A stretch of 64,000 nt of DNA from Halosolutus amylolyticus. Lineage in GTDB: Archaea; Halobacteriota; Halobacteria; Halobacteriales; Natrialbaceae. The notes under the pieces are model-generated. The model saw nothing but the letters and a program-made list of their open reading frames with translations, was not told the origin of the DNA and ran no database searches. The translations under genes and the position numbers were made by a program. Location: the NCBI RefSeq assembly GCF_023566055.1, contig NZ_JALIQP010000001.1:434001-498000 (forward strand). Direction: 5' to 3'. Positions 36,356-45,524 of this stretch are shown here, piece after piece. Within the stretch, counting starts at the first letter, position 1. Each line of letters begins with the position of its first letter.

Positions 36356-38329
36356 GTGAGTACGCGAACGAGTGCGCTCGAGGCAGTCGTCTTCGGTGTC
36401 GACGTCCAGAGCGGTGACGTGCGCGGCGACGCACCCTCCTACGCGCTGGTCGTCTACGACGGCGAGGACGTCAGCCGCGACGTCGTCACACACCGGAAAC
36501 TCCGGCGACTGATCGACGACGAGGAGCCGGCGATCGTCGCGACCGACAACATGTACGAGCTTGCGGCCGACAAGGACCAGCTGATCCACTTCCTGGGATC
36601 GCTCCCGACCGGCACGAAGCTCGTCCAGGTCACGGGTGCCGAACAGCCCGAGCCACTCTCGCGCGTCGCGAAACGGCACGGCATCCCCTACGGGAAAGAG
36701 CCGATGAAAGAGGCCGAAGCCGCGGCCCGACTGGCCGCCCACAGCGTCGGCCAGGAGGTCTCCGCGTTCACCGACACGACCGAGGTCAAGGTCTCACGAG
36801 GCCGCTCCACGGGGAAGGGCGGCTGGAGCGAGGACCGCTACACCCGGCGCATCCACGGCTCGGTCAAGAAACGTGCCCGCGAGGTCGAGTCCGAACTGGA
36901 CGCGGCGAACCTCGCCTACGAGACGGACGTCCGGGAAGCCTACGGCGGCTACGCCAACGCCGTCTTCACCGTCGAGGCGAAGCCGAGCGACATCCCAGTC
37001 TCGCGGAGCCGATCGGGAGACGTCCGCGTCGAGATCGAGCGCGAGCGACGGGACGGCATCGAGTTCCGTCCGCTGGCAAAGCGCCGCGACCACGTCGTCG
37101 TCGGGATCGACCCCGGGACGACGACCGCGGTCGCGATCGTCTCGCTCGAAGGGGCGGTGCTCGACGTCTGGAGTTCGCGCACGAGCGACACCGCCGACGT
37201 GATCGAGTGGATCGTCGAGCGGGGCCGCCCGGTCATCGTCGCCGCCGACGTGACGCCGATGCCCGAGACGGTCGAGAAGTTCCGCCGGAGCTTCGACGCC
37301 GCGGGCTGGACGCCCGCGACGGACCTTCCGATCGACGAGAAACAGCACCGGACGCGCGAACACCCCTACGACGACGACCACCAGCGGGACGCGATGGCCG
37401 CCGCGCTGTTCGCCGTCGACGCCCACGAGGACCAGTTCGAGCGGATCGCGCGGAAACTCCCGCCGGGGGTCGATCGAGGCGAAGTCACCGCCCGGGTCGT
37501 CGCCGGCGAGGAGAGCGTCGAGGCCGTCCTCACCGATCTAGAGGACGACGAGACTGACGACGAGGACGCGACCGAACACGAACCCCGCGAACTCACCGCG
37601 GAGGAAAAGCGGATCAAGGACCTGAAACGACAGGTCGATCGGCTCCAGTCCCACGTCGAGACCCTCGAGGGTCGACTCGAGGAGCGAGACGACCGGATCG
37701 ACGACCTCGAGCGGGAACTCGACGCCGCCCGCCGGGAAGAGCGCAAAGAGGTGCGCCGGAACCGCGAGGTGAACCGACTCGAGCGGAAGGCGAACCGGCT
37801 GGAGCGCGAGCGCGACGAGGCCCGCGAGGACGCCGACGCGCTCGAGAAGAAGGTCGATCGGATGAAGGCCCTCTGGAAGCTCGACCACTCGAACTTCAGC
37901 GACGTCTCCGCCGAGAAGGAGGGGCTCGTCCCCGTCAAGGTCGTCGAGAAGTTCACGAAAGGCGCGATCCGCGAGGCCGACGAACAGTACGGCATCGCGC
38001 CCGGCGACGTCGTCTACCTGCGCGACGCCAGCGGCGCCGGTCGATCGACGGCCGAACTGCTCGCGGGCTTCGAACCGCGCGTCATCCTGAAAGACGGCGG
38101 GCTCTCCGAGATCGCCGACGAGATCCTCTTCGACGAGGAGATCCCGGTCGGCCCCGCCGGCGACGTCGCCATGCAGGAGGTCGACGAACTCGCCGTCGCC
38201 CGCGAGGACGACGTCGAGGCCGTCGTCGACGACTGGCACGACCGGGCCGCCGCCCGCAAGCGCGATCGGAAACTGGAGATGGTCGATCGGCTCATCAGCG
38301 AGCACCGGGCGGGCGATAACGAGGCGTAG
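36356..38329 (+). CDS. DUF460 protein: RNase-H-like fold with coiled coil
   Basis: 657 residues (GTG start). DUF460 proteins are archaeal, proposed RNase-H-like nucleases. The RNase-H-like motif appears at about residue 245 (DHVVVGIDPGTTTAVAIVSL), followed by AADVTPMPE and a histidine-rich DEKQHRTREHPYDDDHQRDA stretch, plausibly the active site. The N-terminal third has a second, diverged nuclease-like part (VVFGVDVQSGDV). A long coiled coil (residues about 420-510; Glu/Arg heptads) and a beta-rich C-terminus (GLVPVKVVEKFTKGAIREA) follow. Archaeal distribution suggests RNA or DNA processing, but the substrate is unknown. Confidence 0.82.
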   Translation: MSTRTSALEAVVFGVDVQSGDVRGDAPSYALVVYDGEDVSRDVVTHRKLRRLIDDEEPAIVATDNMYELAADKDQLIHFLGSLPTGTKLVQVTGAEQPEPLSRVAKRHGIPYGKEPMKEAEAAARLAAHSVGQEVSAFTDTTEVKVSRGRSTGKGGWSEDRYTRRIHGSVKKRAREVESELDAANLAYETDVREAYGGYANAVFTVEAKPSDIPVSRSRSGDVRVEIERERRDGIEFRPLAKRRDHVVVGIDPGTTTAVAIVSLEGAVLDVWSSRTSDTADVIEWIVERGRPVIVAADVTPMPETVEKFRRSFDAAGWTPATDLPIDEKQHRTREHPYDDDHQRDAMAAALFAVDAHEDQFERIARKLPPGVDRGEVTARVVAGEESVEAVLTDLEDDETDDEDATEHEPRELTAEEKRIKDLKRQVDRLQSHVETLEGRLEERDDRIDDLERELDAARREERKEVRRNREVNRLERKANRLERERDEAREDADALEKKVDRMKALWKLDHSNFSDVSAEKEGLVPVKVVEKFTKGAIREADEQYGIAPGDVVYLRDASGAGRSTAELLAGFEPRVILKDGGLSEIADEILFDEEIPVGPAGDVAMQEVDELAVAREDDVEAVVDDWHDRAAARKRDRKLEMVDRLISEHRAGDNEA

Positions 38330-38416
38330 CTGGCCCGTTCGAACCGGTACGGTCCTATTCTGGAGTTTCCACCGGCGACAGGGCCTGCGGAACCGCCTCC
38401 ACCGCGACCCCCTCAG

Positions 38417-38577
38417 TCAGCACCGCCGGCTCGTCGACCGGGCCGTGCCGAACAGCGCGTGCGCGATGAACCCGATCGCGACGACGCCGAGCACGACCAG
38501 CGAGCGTTCGATCGCGATCGGCGTCGCGGAGCCGATCAGCGAACCGAGCCGAGGCTCGCGGCGATACGGACCAGCAC
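38417..38577 (-). pseudogene. Possible frameshifted remnant of a small membrane-protein gene
   Basis: One frame reads VLVRIAASLGSVR then stops. The adjacent frame then continues GSLIGSATPIAIERSL, followed by VVLGVVAIGFIAHALFGTAR, and stops at 38417. A one-base shift would give one hydrophobic peptide of about 53 residues. I do not recognise a family, so a chance hydrophobic frame is possible. The rest of the 351-base gap (38330-38680) shows nothing supportable. Confidence 0.25.
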
Positions 38578-38680
38578 GAGATCTGAGTCGTGTAGCAAGA
38601 AGCCCGGACGAACACGAGGAGAGCGAATCGATCGGTTCCTCGGGTCGATCGGTCGCATCACAGCGTCATTACCGGTCGCG

Positions 38681-38860
38681 TCACATCATCCCCCAGGCAC
38701 CGAGCACGTTCGAGATCAGCGCCTTCACGACGAGACCGAGGCCGGCGAGGACGAGCGCCATCCCGACCGCGACGATCGGATCCGCCCAGGCGATCAGGCC
38801 GATGCCGGCGACGACGATCAGCAGTCCGACGATTCCGAGCGGGCCGAGATTCCGTATCAT
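38681..38860 (-). CDS. 59-residue two-helix membrane protein (DUF7470-like)
   Basis: The gene starts with ATG at 38860 and encodes MIRNLGPLGIVGLLIVVAGI, then a second hydrophobic stretch with AVGMALVLAGLGLVVKALIS, ending AWGMM. The two helices are separated by a short WADPIV turn. The N-terminal RNLGPLGIVG and the LVVKALIS end match a haloarchaeal microprotein family I recall as DUF7470 (not verified). A minus-strand box at 38884-38891 is at the leaderless distance, supporting expression. Function unknown; divergent from eIF1A. Confidence 0.75.
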   Translation of the reverse strand: MIRNLGPLGIVGLLIVVAGIGLIAWADPIVAVGMALVLAGLGLVVKALISNVLGAWGMM

Positions 38861-38883
38861 GGTCAGGTCTGGATACCCGACAG

Positions 38884-38891
38884 AAATAAAC
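38884..38891 (-). promoter_or_regulatory. TATA box of the 59-residue membrane protein
   Basis: gtttattt on the minus strand, 24-31 bases upstream of the ATG at 38860. Confidence 0.45.
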
Positions 38892-38987
38892 GGCGTGGTT
38901 TTCCCCGTCGGAACCGGTCGCGACGACGTGTGGCGGTTAGGAAGAGATCAGTAAAGGGTTAAACCGATCGAACGACAACGTGGGGCC

Positions 38988-39275
38988 ATGAGCGACGACG
39001 AGGGCGGTCGCAAGAACCTCCGAATGCCGGAGGACGACGAGGTCTTCGCGACCGTCACGGACATGCTCGGGGCGAATCGCGTCAAAGTACGGTGTGCCGA
39101 CGGGAAAGAGCGCACAGCCCGGATCCCCGGGAAGATGCAAAAACGCATCTGGATCCGCGAGGACGACGTCGTGCTCGTCGAGCCGTGGGACTGGCAGGAC
39201 GAGAAGGCGGACATCACCTGGCGCTACGAGAAGAGCGAAGCCGACCAGCTCCGCCGCGAAGGCCACATTCAGTAA
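38988..39275 (+). CDS. Translation initiation factor aIF-1A
   Basis: 95 residues, the archaeal homologue of eIF1A, which binds the ribosomal A site and promotes start-codon selection. The S1/OB fold spans residues about 20-85: [20 protein letters not shown], then [20 protein letters not shown], and [19 protein letters not shown]. The acidic N-terminal tail is short ([16 protein letters not shown]). The region upstream (about 38958) contains a T/A-rich word, gggttaaac, that could serve as a TATA box. The downstream gene is on the other strand. Confidence 0.97.
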   Translation: MSDDEGGRKNLRMPEDDEVFATVTDMLGANRVKVRCADGKERTARIPGKMQKRIWIREDDVVLVEPWDWQDEKADITWRYEKSEADQLRREGHIQ

Positions 39276-39356
39276 CTCGCTTCTACCGACGCGCGACGAT
39301 TCTCGAGGAACCCGATCGAGAGCGCCGCGTAGTCGAATCGCGCGGCGCGCGGGCGG

Positions 39357-39638
39357 TTATCGACCCGTGAGGCGGATCCGGACGGTTCCGACGCCGGGGA
39401 CGGCGAATTCGGTCATCCGCCCGTCCAGTCGGCGGCCGAGCGCGGGGCCGCCCGTTCGCACGAGGACGACGGCGGCGGCGAACGCGCTGACGACCGCCAG
39501 TGCGTGGACGGGGTAGCTGATCGCGACGAGCAGTGCCAGCGTGAGGACGACGACGATGAAGCCGCCGATGATCGGGCCGGAACCGGCTCTCGTTCGATAC
39601 GCGGGACGATCGTGGTGTGGGTATCTGATCGGTGTCAT
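39357..39638 (-). CDS. Hypothetical two-helix membrane protein
   Basis: 93 residues. An N-terminal hydrophilic stretch (MTPIRYPHHDRPAYRTRAG) is followed by a hydrophobic helix (GFIVVVLTLALLVAISYPVHA, residues about 26-46) and a second, weaker one (ALAVVSAFAAAVVLVRTG). The C-terminus is a small beta-like segment (EFAVPGVGTVRIRLTGR). No motif is recognised. It is convergent with aIF-1A and lies beside the low-GC gap. Confidence 0.6.
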   Translation of the reverse strand: MTPIRYPHHDRPAYRTRAGSGPIIGGFIVVVLTLALLVAISYPVHALAVVSAFAAAVVLVRTGGPALGRRLDGRMTEFAVPGVGTVRIRLTGR

Positions 39639-39987
39639 GGATGGGACTGTCGTCCGGAACCGGGGACGACTGGTTTCGGATCGAAATACGTCCTCGACCT
39701 ATATAACATTTCATGTATCTGGTAAGAATAGGCAAGTGCTACCACGACACAGTATAGGATCCGAACTCAGACGGCTCTTACACCCACGCAACCACTGACA
39801 TGGCAATCGTTCTCAACACACCATCAGGATTATATAATTGGCTTGCAGTAACTCCCGGATGGCGTGAAGCACTGCCCGGACCGCGGACTGATGGCGGTCC
39901 GTTCGCGCGTGAAGAATTACGACGGGCGGCGGCCGAACACCGAAACGGGATCCACTGCCGCCAGTACTGCAGCGACGGCGACCGGAC
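39639..39987. other. AT-rich intergenic patch between two minus-strand genes
   Basis: The patch includes words such as ctatataacattt (about 39698) and attatataattgg (about 39829), and lower GC than the surroundings. A hairpin ggaccgc (39878-39884) / gcggtcc (39894-39900) lies near the aminotransferase end. I found no convincing tRNA, coding sequence or insertion-sequence remnant. Two TATA-like words point to promoters, perhaps for the gene at 39357 on the minus strand. Confidence 0.4.
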
Positions 39988-41100
39988 CTACAGACCGGCG
40001 ACGTCCTCGATCGCGTCGGTCAGCGCCTTGATCGACTCGCGGTCGTGTTCGCCCATGTGGCCGATACGGAACGTCTGCTCGCCGAGTTGCGAGCCGTACC
40101 CGTTCGAGAAGACCATGTCGTACTCCTCGCTGACGGCCTCGATCGTTGCGGCGACGTCGATCCCCTGCGTGTTCTCGATACAGCTCACCGTCTGGGACTC
40201 GTAGCCCTCCTCGGGGAACATCTCGAAGTGCTCGCGGGCCCACTCGCGCGTGTACTCGGCCATCTCCCGGTGGCGCTGATCGCGCGCGTCGTGGCCTTCC
40301 TCGAGCATGTGCTTCATCTGCTTGCGGTAGGCCAGCATGATCGGAATCGCGGGCGTGGAGTGGGTCTGGCCCTTGCGCTCGTAGTAGTCGATCGTCCGCT
40401 GGAAGCCGCCGTACCACGACGCCGAGTCGTTCTCGAGTTCGCGCTCGTAGGCGTCGTCGCTGACGACGCACACCGCCAGCCCCGGCGGCATGGCGAAGGC
40501 CTTCTGCGTGGACGCGAAGATGACGTCGATGCCGTGTTCGTCGATGTCGACGTAGTCGCCGCCCAGCGCCGAGACGGCGTCGACGACGAAGTACGTGTCC
40601 GGGTACTCCGCGACGACGTCGCCGATCTCCTCTACGGGATTGCGGACGCCGGTCGAACTCTCGTTCATCACGGTCGCGACGACGTCGTAGTGCTTGTCGC
40701 TCGATTCGAGTTCAGCGCGGATGTCCTCGGGCTTGATCGCCTGCCCCCACTCGTACTCCAGGCGGTCGACGTCCTTGCCCAGTCGCTCGGCCACGTTGGC
40801 GTGGCGCTCGCTGAAGCTCCCGCAGGTCGGGACGAGGATGTTCTCGTCGACGAGGTTGAGCGTCGAGGCCTCCCAGAACTCGGTGCCCGACGCCGTGAGG
40901 ATGACGACCTCGTTGTCGGTGCCGAGGAACTCCTTCGTGTCCTCGACGATCGTCGTGTAGAGGTCAGTCATCCGGTCCATCCGGTGGCCGAACATCGGTT
41001 GGCTCATCTCCTCGATGACGTCCTCGCGCACCTCGGTCGGGCCCGGAATGTACAGCGTCTTGTCGGGATAGTCGTCTCTGTATTCGCGTTTCTCGGTCAC
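39988..41100 (-). CDS. PLP-dependent class-V aminotransferase (alanine-glyoxylate/serine-pyruvate type)
   Basis: 370 residues from the GTG at 41100 (VTEKREYRDDYPD). Motifs: the N-terminal PGPTEVREDV with GHR, the active-site lysine in ASTQKAFAMPPGLA (residues about 190-203), VVDAVSALGGD for the cofactor Asp, and a terminal substrate segment FRIGHMGEHD. The class covers alanine-glyoxylate aminotransferase, serine-pyruvate and phosphoserine-like enzymes. Without a neighbour, the donor is uncertain. In haloarchaea this orthologue is often called serine-glyoxylate-like. It could link serine metabolism with glyoxylate or pyruvate. Confidence 0.88.
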   Translation of the reverse strand: MTEKREYRDDYPDKTLYIPGPTEVREDVIEEMSQPMFGHRMDRMTDLYTTIVEDTKEFLGTDNEVVILTASGTEFWEASTLNLVDENILVPTCGSFSERHANVAERLGKDVDRLEYEWGQAIKPEDIRAELESSDKHYDVVATVMNESSTGVRNPVEEIGDVVAEYPDTYFVVDAVSALGGDYVDIDEHGIDVIFASTQKAFAMPPGLAVCVVSDDAYERELENDSASWYGGFQRTIDYYERKGQTHSTPAIPIMLAYRKQMKHMLEEGHDARDQRHREMAEYTREWAREHFEMFPEEGYESQTVSCIENTQGIDVAATIEAVSEEYDMVFSNGYGSQLGEQTFRIGHMGEHDRESIKALTDAIEDVAGL

Positions 41101-41195
41101 GGAATCCACCTGAGTATAGCGTACTGGGTCGCGAGACGGTATGGTACTTGTGAATGCCGCAGTTGAGAGAGACGGTGAGCGGCCGTCGGACCGCG

Positions 41196-42218
41196 TCAGT
41201 CCGCAGCGGGTGCGACGGGCGGCGATCGGCCTGTCTCGCGCCCGGTCTCGTAGACGTTGCCCCCGACGACGACGCCGTTCGCCGCGGTCGATCGCCGTCG
41301 CGGCCCGTAGCCGGCGATCGGGGTCGCGAGTCGCCAGAGCGTCGTCAGCTGACAGAGGGCGAAGCCGAGGACGATCAGCCCGAACCCGCCGATCGTCGCG
41401 AGCGTGATCGACTCGCCCAGCAGGGCCCACCCGACGAGCGACGCGACGACGGGCGTGGCGTAGTTGACGAGGCTGAGCTGGCTCGCGCCGACCCGCTCGA
41501 GCAGGACGAAGTACGCGAGGAAGCCGCCGGCCGTGGCGACGACCGACAGGTACGCGAGCGCGGTGATCGTCGCGGGCGTCCACGCCGCCGCAGTGATCGG
41601 CACGGTTTCGCCGGGGTGGGCGAAACTCAGCCCGTGCAGGAGGCCCCCACCGATGGCCATCGCCCACGTCTGGAGCGAGATCACCGGCAGCGTTGCCTGG
41701 ATCCGCTCGGTCAGCACCGAGCCGAGCGCGAAGACGAACGCGGCCACGAACAACAGTGCGACGCCGACCACCTGGCCGCCGAGCGAGCCGCCGGAGACCG
41801 CGATGACGACGACCCCGACGAGGCCGAGGAGCAGGCCGACGACGGCCGGTGCGCGGAGCCGTTCCTGCGGGAGCAGGGCGATCGCGAGCGGCGGCGTCAC
41901 GATCGGCGTCAGGCTGAGGACGATCGCCGAGACCGCACTCGAGACGTGCGACTGGCCGAGAAACAGCAGTCCGTAGTGGGCCCCGACCATCAGTCCGCCC
42001 GTGACGGCGATCGCGGTCACGTCACCGCGGGTCCGGGGCCGCCACTCGAGGCCGAGGACGGCGATGGCCCCCACGAACAGCAGGGTCGCGACGTCGAGTC
42101 GTAGCGCGGCAAAGAGGATCGGCGGCAACGTCGCCAGACCGACCTCGATCGCGCCGAAGGCGGTCCCCCAGGCGATCGCGAGCGCGACGAACAGCAGGAG
42201 ATCTCGCTTCGCAGTCAT
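41196..42218 (-). CDS. DMT-superfamily (EamA) transporter
   Basis: 340 residues with ten transmembrane segments in two EamA halves. The pattern is typical: FVALAIAWGTAFGAIEVGLA, FAALRLDVATLLFVGA, SSAVSAIVLSLTPIVTPPLAI at the end of half one, and ALAYLSVVATAGGFLAYFVLLERVGASQLSLVNYATPVVA in half two. DMT exporters efflux amino acids or other metabolites; substrate unknown. The C-terminal 40 residues are Arg/Gly-rich and hydrophilic. Lies before the aminotransferase on the same strand with a ~95-base gap. Confidence 0.9.
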   Translation of the reverse strand: MTAKRDLLLFVALAIAWGTAFGAIEVGLATLPPILFAALRLDVATLLFVGAIAVLGLEWRPRTRGDVTAIAVTGGLMVGAHYGLLFLGQSHVSSAVSAIVLSLTPIVTPPLAIALLPQERLRAPAVVGLLLGLVGVVVIAVSGGSLGGQVVGVALLFVAAFVFALGSVLTERIQATLPVISLQTWAMAIGGGLLHGLSFAHPGETVPITAAAWTPATITALAYLSVVATAGGFLAYFVLLERVGASQLSLVNYATPVVASLVGWALLGESITLATIGGFGLIVLGFALCQLTTLWRLATPIAGYGPRRRSTAANGVVVGGNVYETGRETGRSPPVAPAAD

Positions 42219-42455
42219 TTCAATACGAAATGGGACTCGGACACTTGTATGTTGCCATCCGGCCGTAAGAGTGCCTCTCGGTGGCGAATTCGGAGATAAA
42301 CGATAACAAATGACATAGTCGGCGGCACCCGTGCTAGTAAGTGACCAGACACTATGGTACGGTCCCGCAGACGGTAGGAGATGGGGCCACGTCGCGTCGG
42401 CGCACGGCGACGAAGAGCGGACGAGGCACGACGACGAGGACGGTGTCAGAGAGGC

Positions 42456-43418
42456 TCAGTCGGAACGGACGACGATCTCGCCCCGCATGGTCGTCTCGTG
42501 GGGCCGGCAGACGTACCGCCGCATGGCGTCGCTGGCCGTGAACTCGAGAACCGACTCGTCACCGTCGGGTTCGGTGACGATGTCGGTCTGCAGGTCGTCG
42601 ACGACTTCGCCGTCGTCGTCGCGGATTTCGACGTTGTGAGGGGCGCCGTCGCCGTCCACCCACCCGATCGCGTACGGTTCGCCCTCCCGTAGGACGAGCG
42701 TCGGATTCTCGCGGTCCTCGATCTTCCTCGGTGCCTCGCCCACCCAGCCCGCGATTTCACCGACGAGTTCGACCCGCGTTCCGGGTGCGATCTCGAACTC
42801 GGGGGCGTCGTCCTCGGTCCCGTCGTCGTCGGTGGCGTCCTCGTCACCATCGGCGTCGTCGCTGAAGGACTCCGAACCGACCTCGATCGCCCCTCGCATG
42901 GTGTTCGCATGGGGGTCACAGTGGTAGCCTGCCAGTTCGTCCGTGGCGGTGAATTCGAGCGGTTCCGATTCGGCTTCGGGATCGCTGGTCAGTGGCGTGC
43001 GGAGGTCGTCGACGACCCGTCCGTCCGCATCGACGAGCTGGAGGTTGTGGGTCTGTCCGTCGCCCTGCACCCAGTCGAGTCTGTAGGTGTCCCCCGCCGC
43101 GAGGTCAAGTGTCGGGTTTTCCACGCCCACGATCGGGGCGGGTTCGACCCCGACCCAGCCACTGATCCGGGCCTCGAGCAGAATCTCCGTCGGATCGTCG
43201 GCGTCGGCCGCGTCCGCACCGTCGCTTTCGTCATCCTCGGCATCGGTCGCGTCGTCGGAGTCGTCTTCCTCGTCGTCACCGGTTCCGCCGGGATCGGTGT
43301 CGTCCGCCGGCGCGTCCGCATCGTACGAATCCAGACAGCCCGCAAGCAGGGCCGCCGACGCGGACGCGCCGGCTAACCGAATCGTGGCCCGACGTGACAG
43401 CTCGTTGTTCAGTCCCAT
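42456..43418 (-). CDS. Lipoprotein with two tandem cupredoxin (halocyanin-like) domains
   Basis: 320 residues. A Tat-like signal (NNELSRRATIRLAGASASA) ends in the lipobox LLAGC (Cys about residue 26), anchoring it outside the membrane. An acidic linker follows. Domain 1 has type-1 copper ligands: His in GDGQTHNLQL, then YHCDPHANTM giving Cys, His and Met. Domain 2 repeats this: GDGAPHNVEI and YVCRPHETTM. Each has the ERHH-like spacing Cx2Hx3M. Haloarchaeal halocyanins are small blue copper electron carriers; two in tandem are unusual. The single-domain paralogue is at 43668-44141. ATG at 43418. Confidence 0.85.
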   Translation of the reverse strand: MGLNNELSRRATIRLAGASASAALLAGCLDSYDADAPADDTDPGGTGDDEEDDSDDATDAEDDESDGADAADADDPTEILLEARISGWVGVEPAPIVGVENPTLDLAAGDTYRLDWVQGDGQTHNLQLVDADGRVVDDLRTPLTSDPEAESEPLEFTATDELAGYHCDPHANTMRGAIEVGSESFSDDADGDEDATDDDGTEDDAPEFEIAPGTRVELVGEIAGWVGEAPRKIEDRENPTLVLREGEPYAIGWVDGDGAPHNVEIRDDDGEVVDDLQTDIVTEPDGDESVLEFTASDAMRRYVCRPHETTMRGEIVVRSD

Positions 43419-43667
43419 ACGATAACTGTTCTCCGGCGGACAATAAACGATCGGGTCGGGTAGCGATCGGTGCGACGACCGGCGACGTCGGCCGATCTCG
43501 GTCGACACATCGCGACGGTCACAGGAGTCCCCGGATCCGACCGCCGGGCGAACTGACCGGGGAAAGACACGCAAGACGATAGGCGGTCGGGAGAATAGCA
43601 GGTGTCGAGCAGTAATAAACAAAACGTGAAAGAGATCCGCTACGGCGTCGTCGGCGACGATGCCGAG

Positions 43668-44141
43668 TTACTGCATTTCGATGTCGCCGCGCATCCCGCT
43701 GGAAGCGTGAGGCTGGCACACGTACTCGACGATGTCGCTGCTGGCCTCGAAGTCGATCGTCTGGTCGTCGGGGGCCTCGTCGCTAGTCGTCTCCGTCGCC
43801 TCGATGGGGTCTCCGTTCTCGTCCCACAGCTCGATGTTGTGGCCCTGGCCGTCGCCCTCGTCCCAGCCGATCGTGTAGCTCTCGCCTTCCTGGAGCTGGA
43901 GCGTCGGGTTCTCCACGTCCTCAATCTCGGACGGGTTCTTGCCGTACCAGCTCAGCGAATCCGCGCGGAACATGATCTCCGTATCGGGATCGATCGCGTA
44001 GGGGCCCTCGCCACCGTCGCTGTCACTGTCGTCGTTCCCGTCGCCGTCGTCGCTGGAACAGCCTGCGACGAGTGCGGTTGCCGCCGTCGCGCCCGCAAGT
44101 TTCATCGTCTTCCGCCGCGAGATATTGCTGTCTCGTGTCAT
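43668..44141 (-). CDS. Single-domain cupredoxin lipoprotein (halocyanin-like)
   Basis: 157 residues. Twin-arginine signal SRRKTMKLAGA and lipobox LVAGC (about residue 28). An acidic Ser/Asp/Gly linker precedes the copper domain. Ligands: His in GDGQGHNIELW, Cys in EYVCQPHASSGM, followed by His and Met in the same stretch. It closely resembles domains 1 and 2 of the neighbour at 42456-43418, so one arose from the other by duplication. The minus-strand TATA box atttttat (44166-44173) is at the leaderless distance and supports ATG 44141 over the TTG one codon upstream. Confidence 0.85.
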   Translation of the reverse strand: MTRDSNISRRKTMKLAGATAATALVAGCSSDDGDGNDDSDSDGGEGPYAIDPDTEIMFRADSLSWYGKNPSEIEDVENPTLQLQEGESYTIGWDEGDGQGHNIELWDENGDPIEATETTSDEAPDDQTIDFEASSDIVEYVCQPHASSGMRGDIEMQ

Positions 44142-44165
44142 CAACGGTGAGTTGGGACTGAATAC

Positions 44166-44173
44166 ATAAAAAT
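44166..44173 (-). promoter_or_regulatory. TATA box of the single-domain cupredoxin gene
   Basis: atttttat on the minus strand, 25-32 bases upstream of the ATG at 44141. Confidence 0.5.
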
Positions 44174-44291
44174 TAACACGCTCTACCGCCGCCTAGTGAT
44201 GTATTCTCATGGCACAGGATTGCGGCAGAATTGGCCACAAGCCCGTCATATTGCCGGATCGTCGTGTTCGTCAACGAACCATTACTCCCAG

Positions 44292-45524
44292 TTAGGCATC
44301 ATTTCCGCCGCCGGCCCCCAGCCTCTCGGGACGGTTCAGCGAGAGGCGCACGAACGCCGGCACCGCGACGACGGCGATCGCGATCTCCAGTCCGCCGACG
44401 ACGAGGAAAGCGAGTTCGTACGAGTACGCGCCGGCGACGGTGCCGCCGACGAGAAAGCCGCCGAGGAAGCCGAGGCTGCCGGCGAGGTTGAACCCGGCCA
44501 TCGCGACCCCGCGCTCGCTCTCGTCGGCGAGGTCGGTGACCAGCGCCATCGTCGCCGGGGCGACCAGCGCGCCCAGGACGCCTACGGCGACCATGGCGAC
44601 GGCCGCAATCGGGACCGACGGCGCGGCACCGACCGCCAGGATGCCGGCCCCGTAACACAGCGACCCGACGACGATCGGGATCGTCCGGCCGATCCGATCG
44701 GAGAGCGCACCCATCGGGTACTGCAGGAGGGCGAAGGGGGCGAAAAAGCACGCGAGCAACAGGCCGGTCGCCGCCGCGTCGACGCCGAACGCCTCCTGGA
44801 AGTAGAGGGTGCCGACGAGCGCGAAGAACCCGGCCGTCAGCCGATCGACGAACCCGAACGCGTAGGGAATCGACAGGGTCGGCCGCCGTCGAACGCCCTC
44901 GACGAGCGCGCGAGCGGTCCGGCGCTCGCTCGGGGCGCGATCGTCGACGAGGGAGACCATGCCGCCGACACAGAGGAGCAGACCGCCGGCCACCACCAGC
45001 GGTGCGATCGGATCGAACTCGGTCAGTCGACCGCCGACGGGCGCGCCGAGGGCCGCCCCGAGACCGATCGCGATCCCGGCGGCCCCCATGTTGCGGCCGT
45101 GGCCCCCCTCGAGGTCCATCAGCATCGTCATCGTCAGCGAGAACGCGCCGATCGTCATCGCACCCTGCACGACTCGCAAGACGAGCACGCCCTCGAAGGG
45201 AACCGACCCGAGCGCGGGGGCGACGGCGAGAGCCGCGTAGCCGATCGCACCGGCCACCGATCCGGCGACGATGAACGGCAGTCGCCGGCCCGTCGCGTCG
45301 CTGGCGAGCCCCCAGACGCCGACGAACGCGACGTAGGCGGCGAATTCCGCGACCAGGAACCACATGCTCGCGTCGAGTGCCGTCTCGGCGAACGGCGACG
45401 TCGTCGCGTCCGCTCCCAGCGCCTCGACGAGCGTCGCCACGCCCGGATAGAGCAACACCTGCGAGAACAGCACCGCGAAGACGACGGCGGCGAGCACGAC
45501 CCGATCGCGATCACTCGACTGCAC
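44292..45524 (-). CDS. MFS transporter
   Basis: 410 residues with twelve transmembrane helices and the MFS loop signatures: WGLASDATGRRLPFIVAG (GxLaDrxGrr in loop 2-3) and YPMGALSDRIGRTIPIVVG in loop 8-9. The GTG start at 45524 gives MQSSDRDRVVLAAVVFAVLF. It resembles drug- or sugar-type exporters in haloarchaea; the substrate cannot be read. No adjacent regulator on the same strand. Confidence 0.9.
   Translation of the reverse strand: MQSSDRDRVVLAAVVFAVLFSQVLLYPGVATLVEALGADATTSPFAETALDASMWFLVAEFAAYVAFVGVWGLASDATGRRLPFIVAGSVAGAIGYAALAVAPALGSVPFEGVLVLRVVQGAMTIGAFSLTMTMLMDLEGGHGRNMGAAGIAIGLGAALGAPVGGRLTEFDPIAPLVVAGGLLLCVGGMVSLVDDRAPSERRTARALVEGVRRRPTLSIPYAFGFVDRLTAGFFALVGTLYFQEAFGVDAAATGLLLACFFAPFALLQYPMGALSDRIGRTIPIVVGSLCYGAGILAVGAAPSVPIAAVAMVAVGVLGALVAPATMALVTDLADESERGVAMAGFNLAGSLGFLGGFLVGGTVAGAYSYELAFLVVGGLEIAIAVVAVPAFVRLSLNRPERLGAGGGNDA

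Noticed and set aside
39800-40204. Plus-strand open frame MAIVLNTPSGLYN running into the aminotransferase
   Set aside because: Most of it overlaps the aminotransferase on the other strand; the N-terminal part has no recognisable domain.
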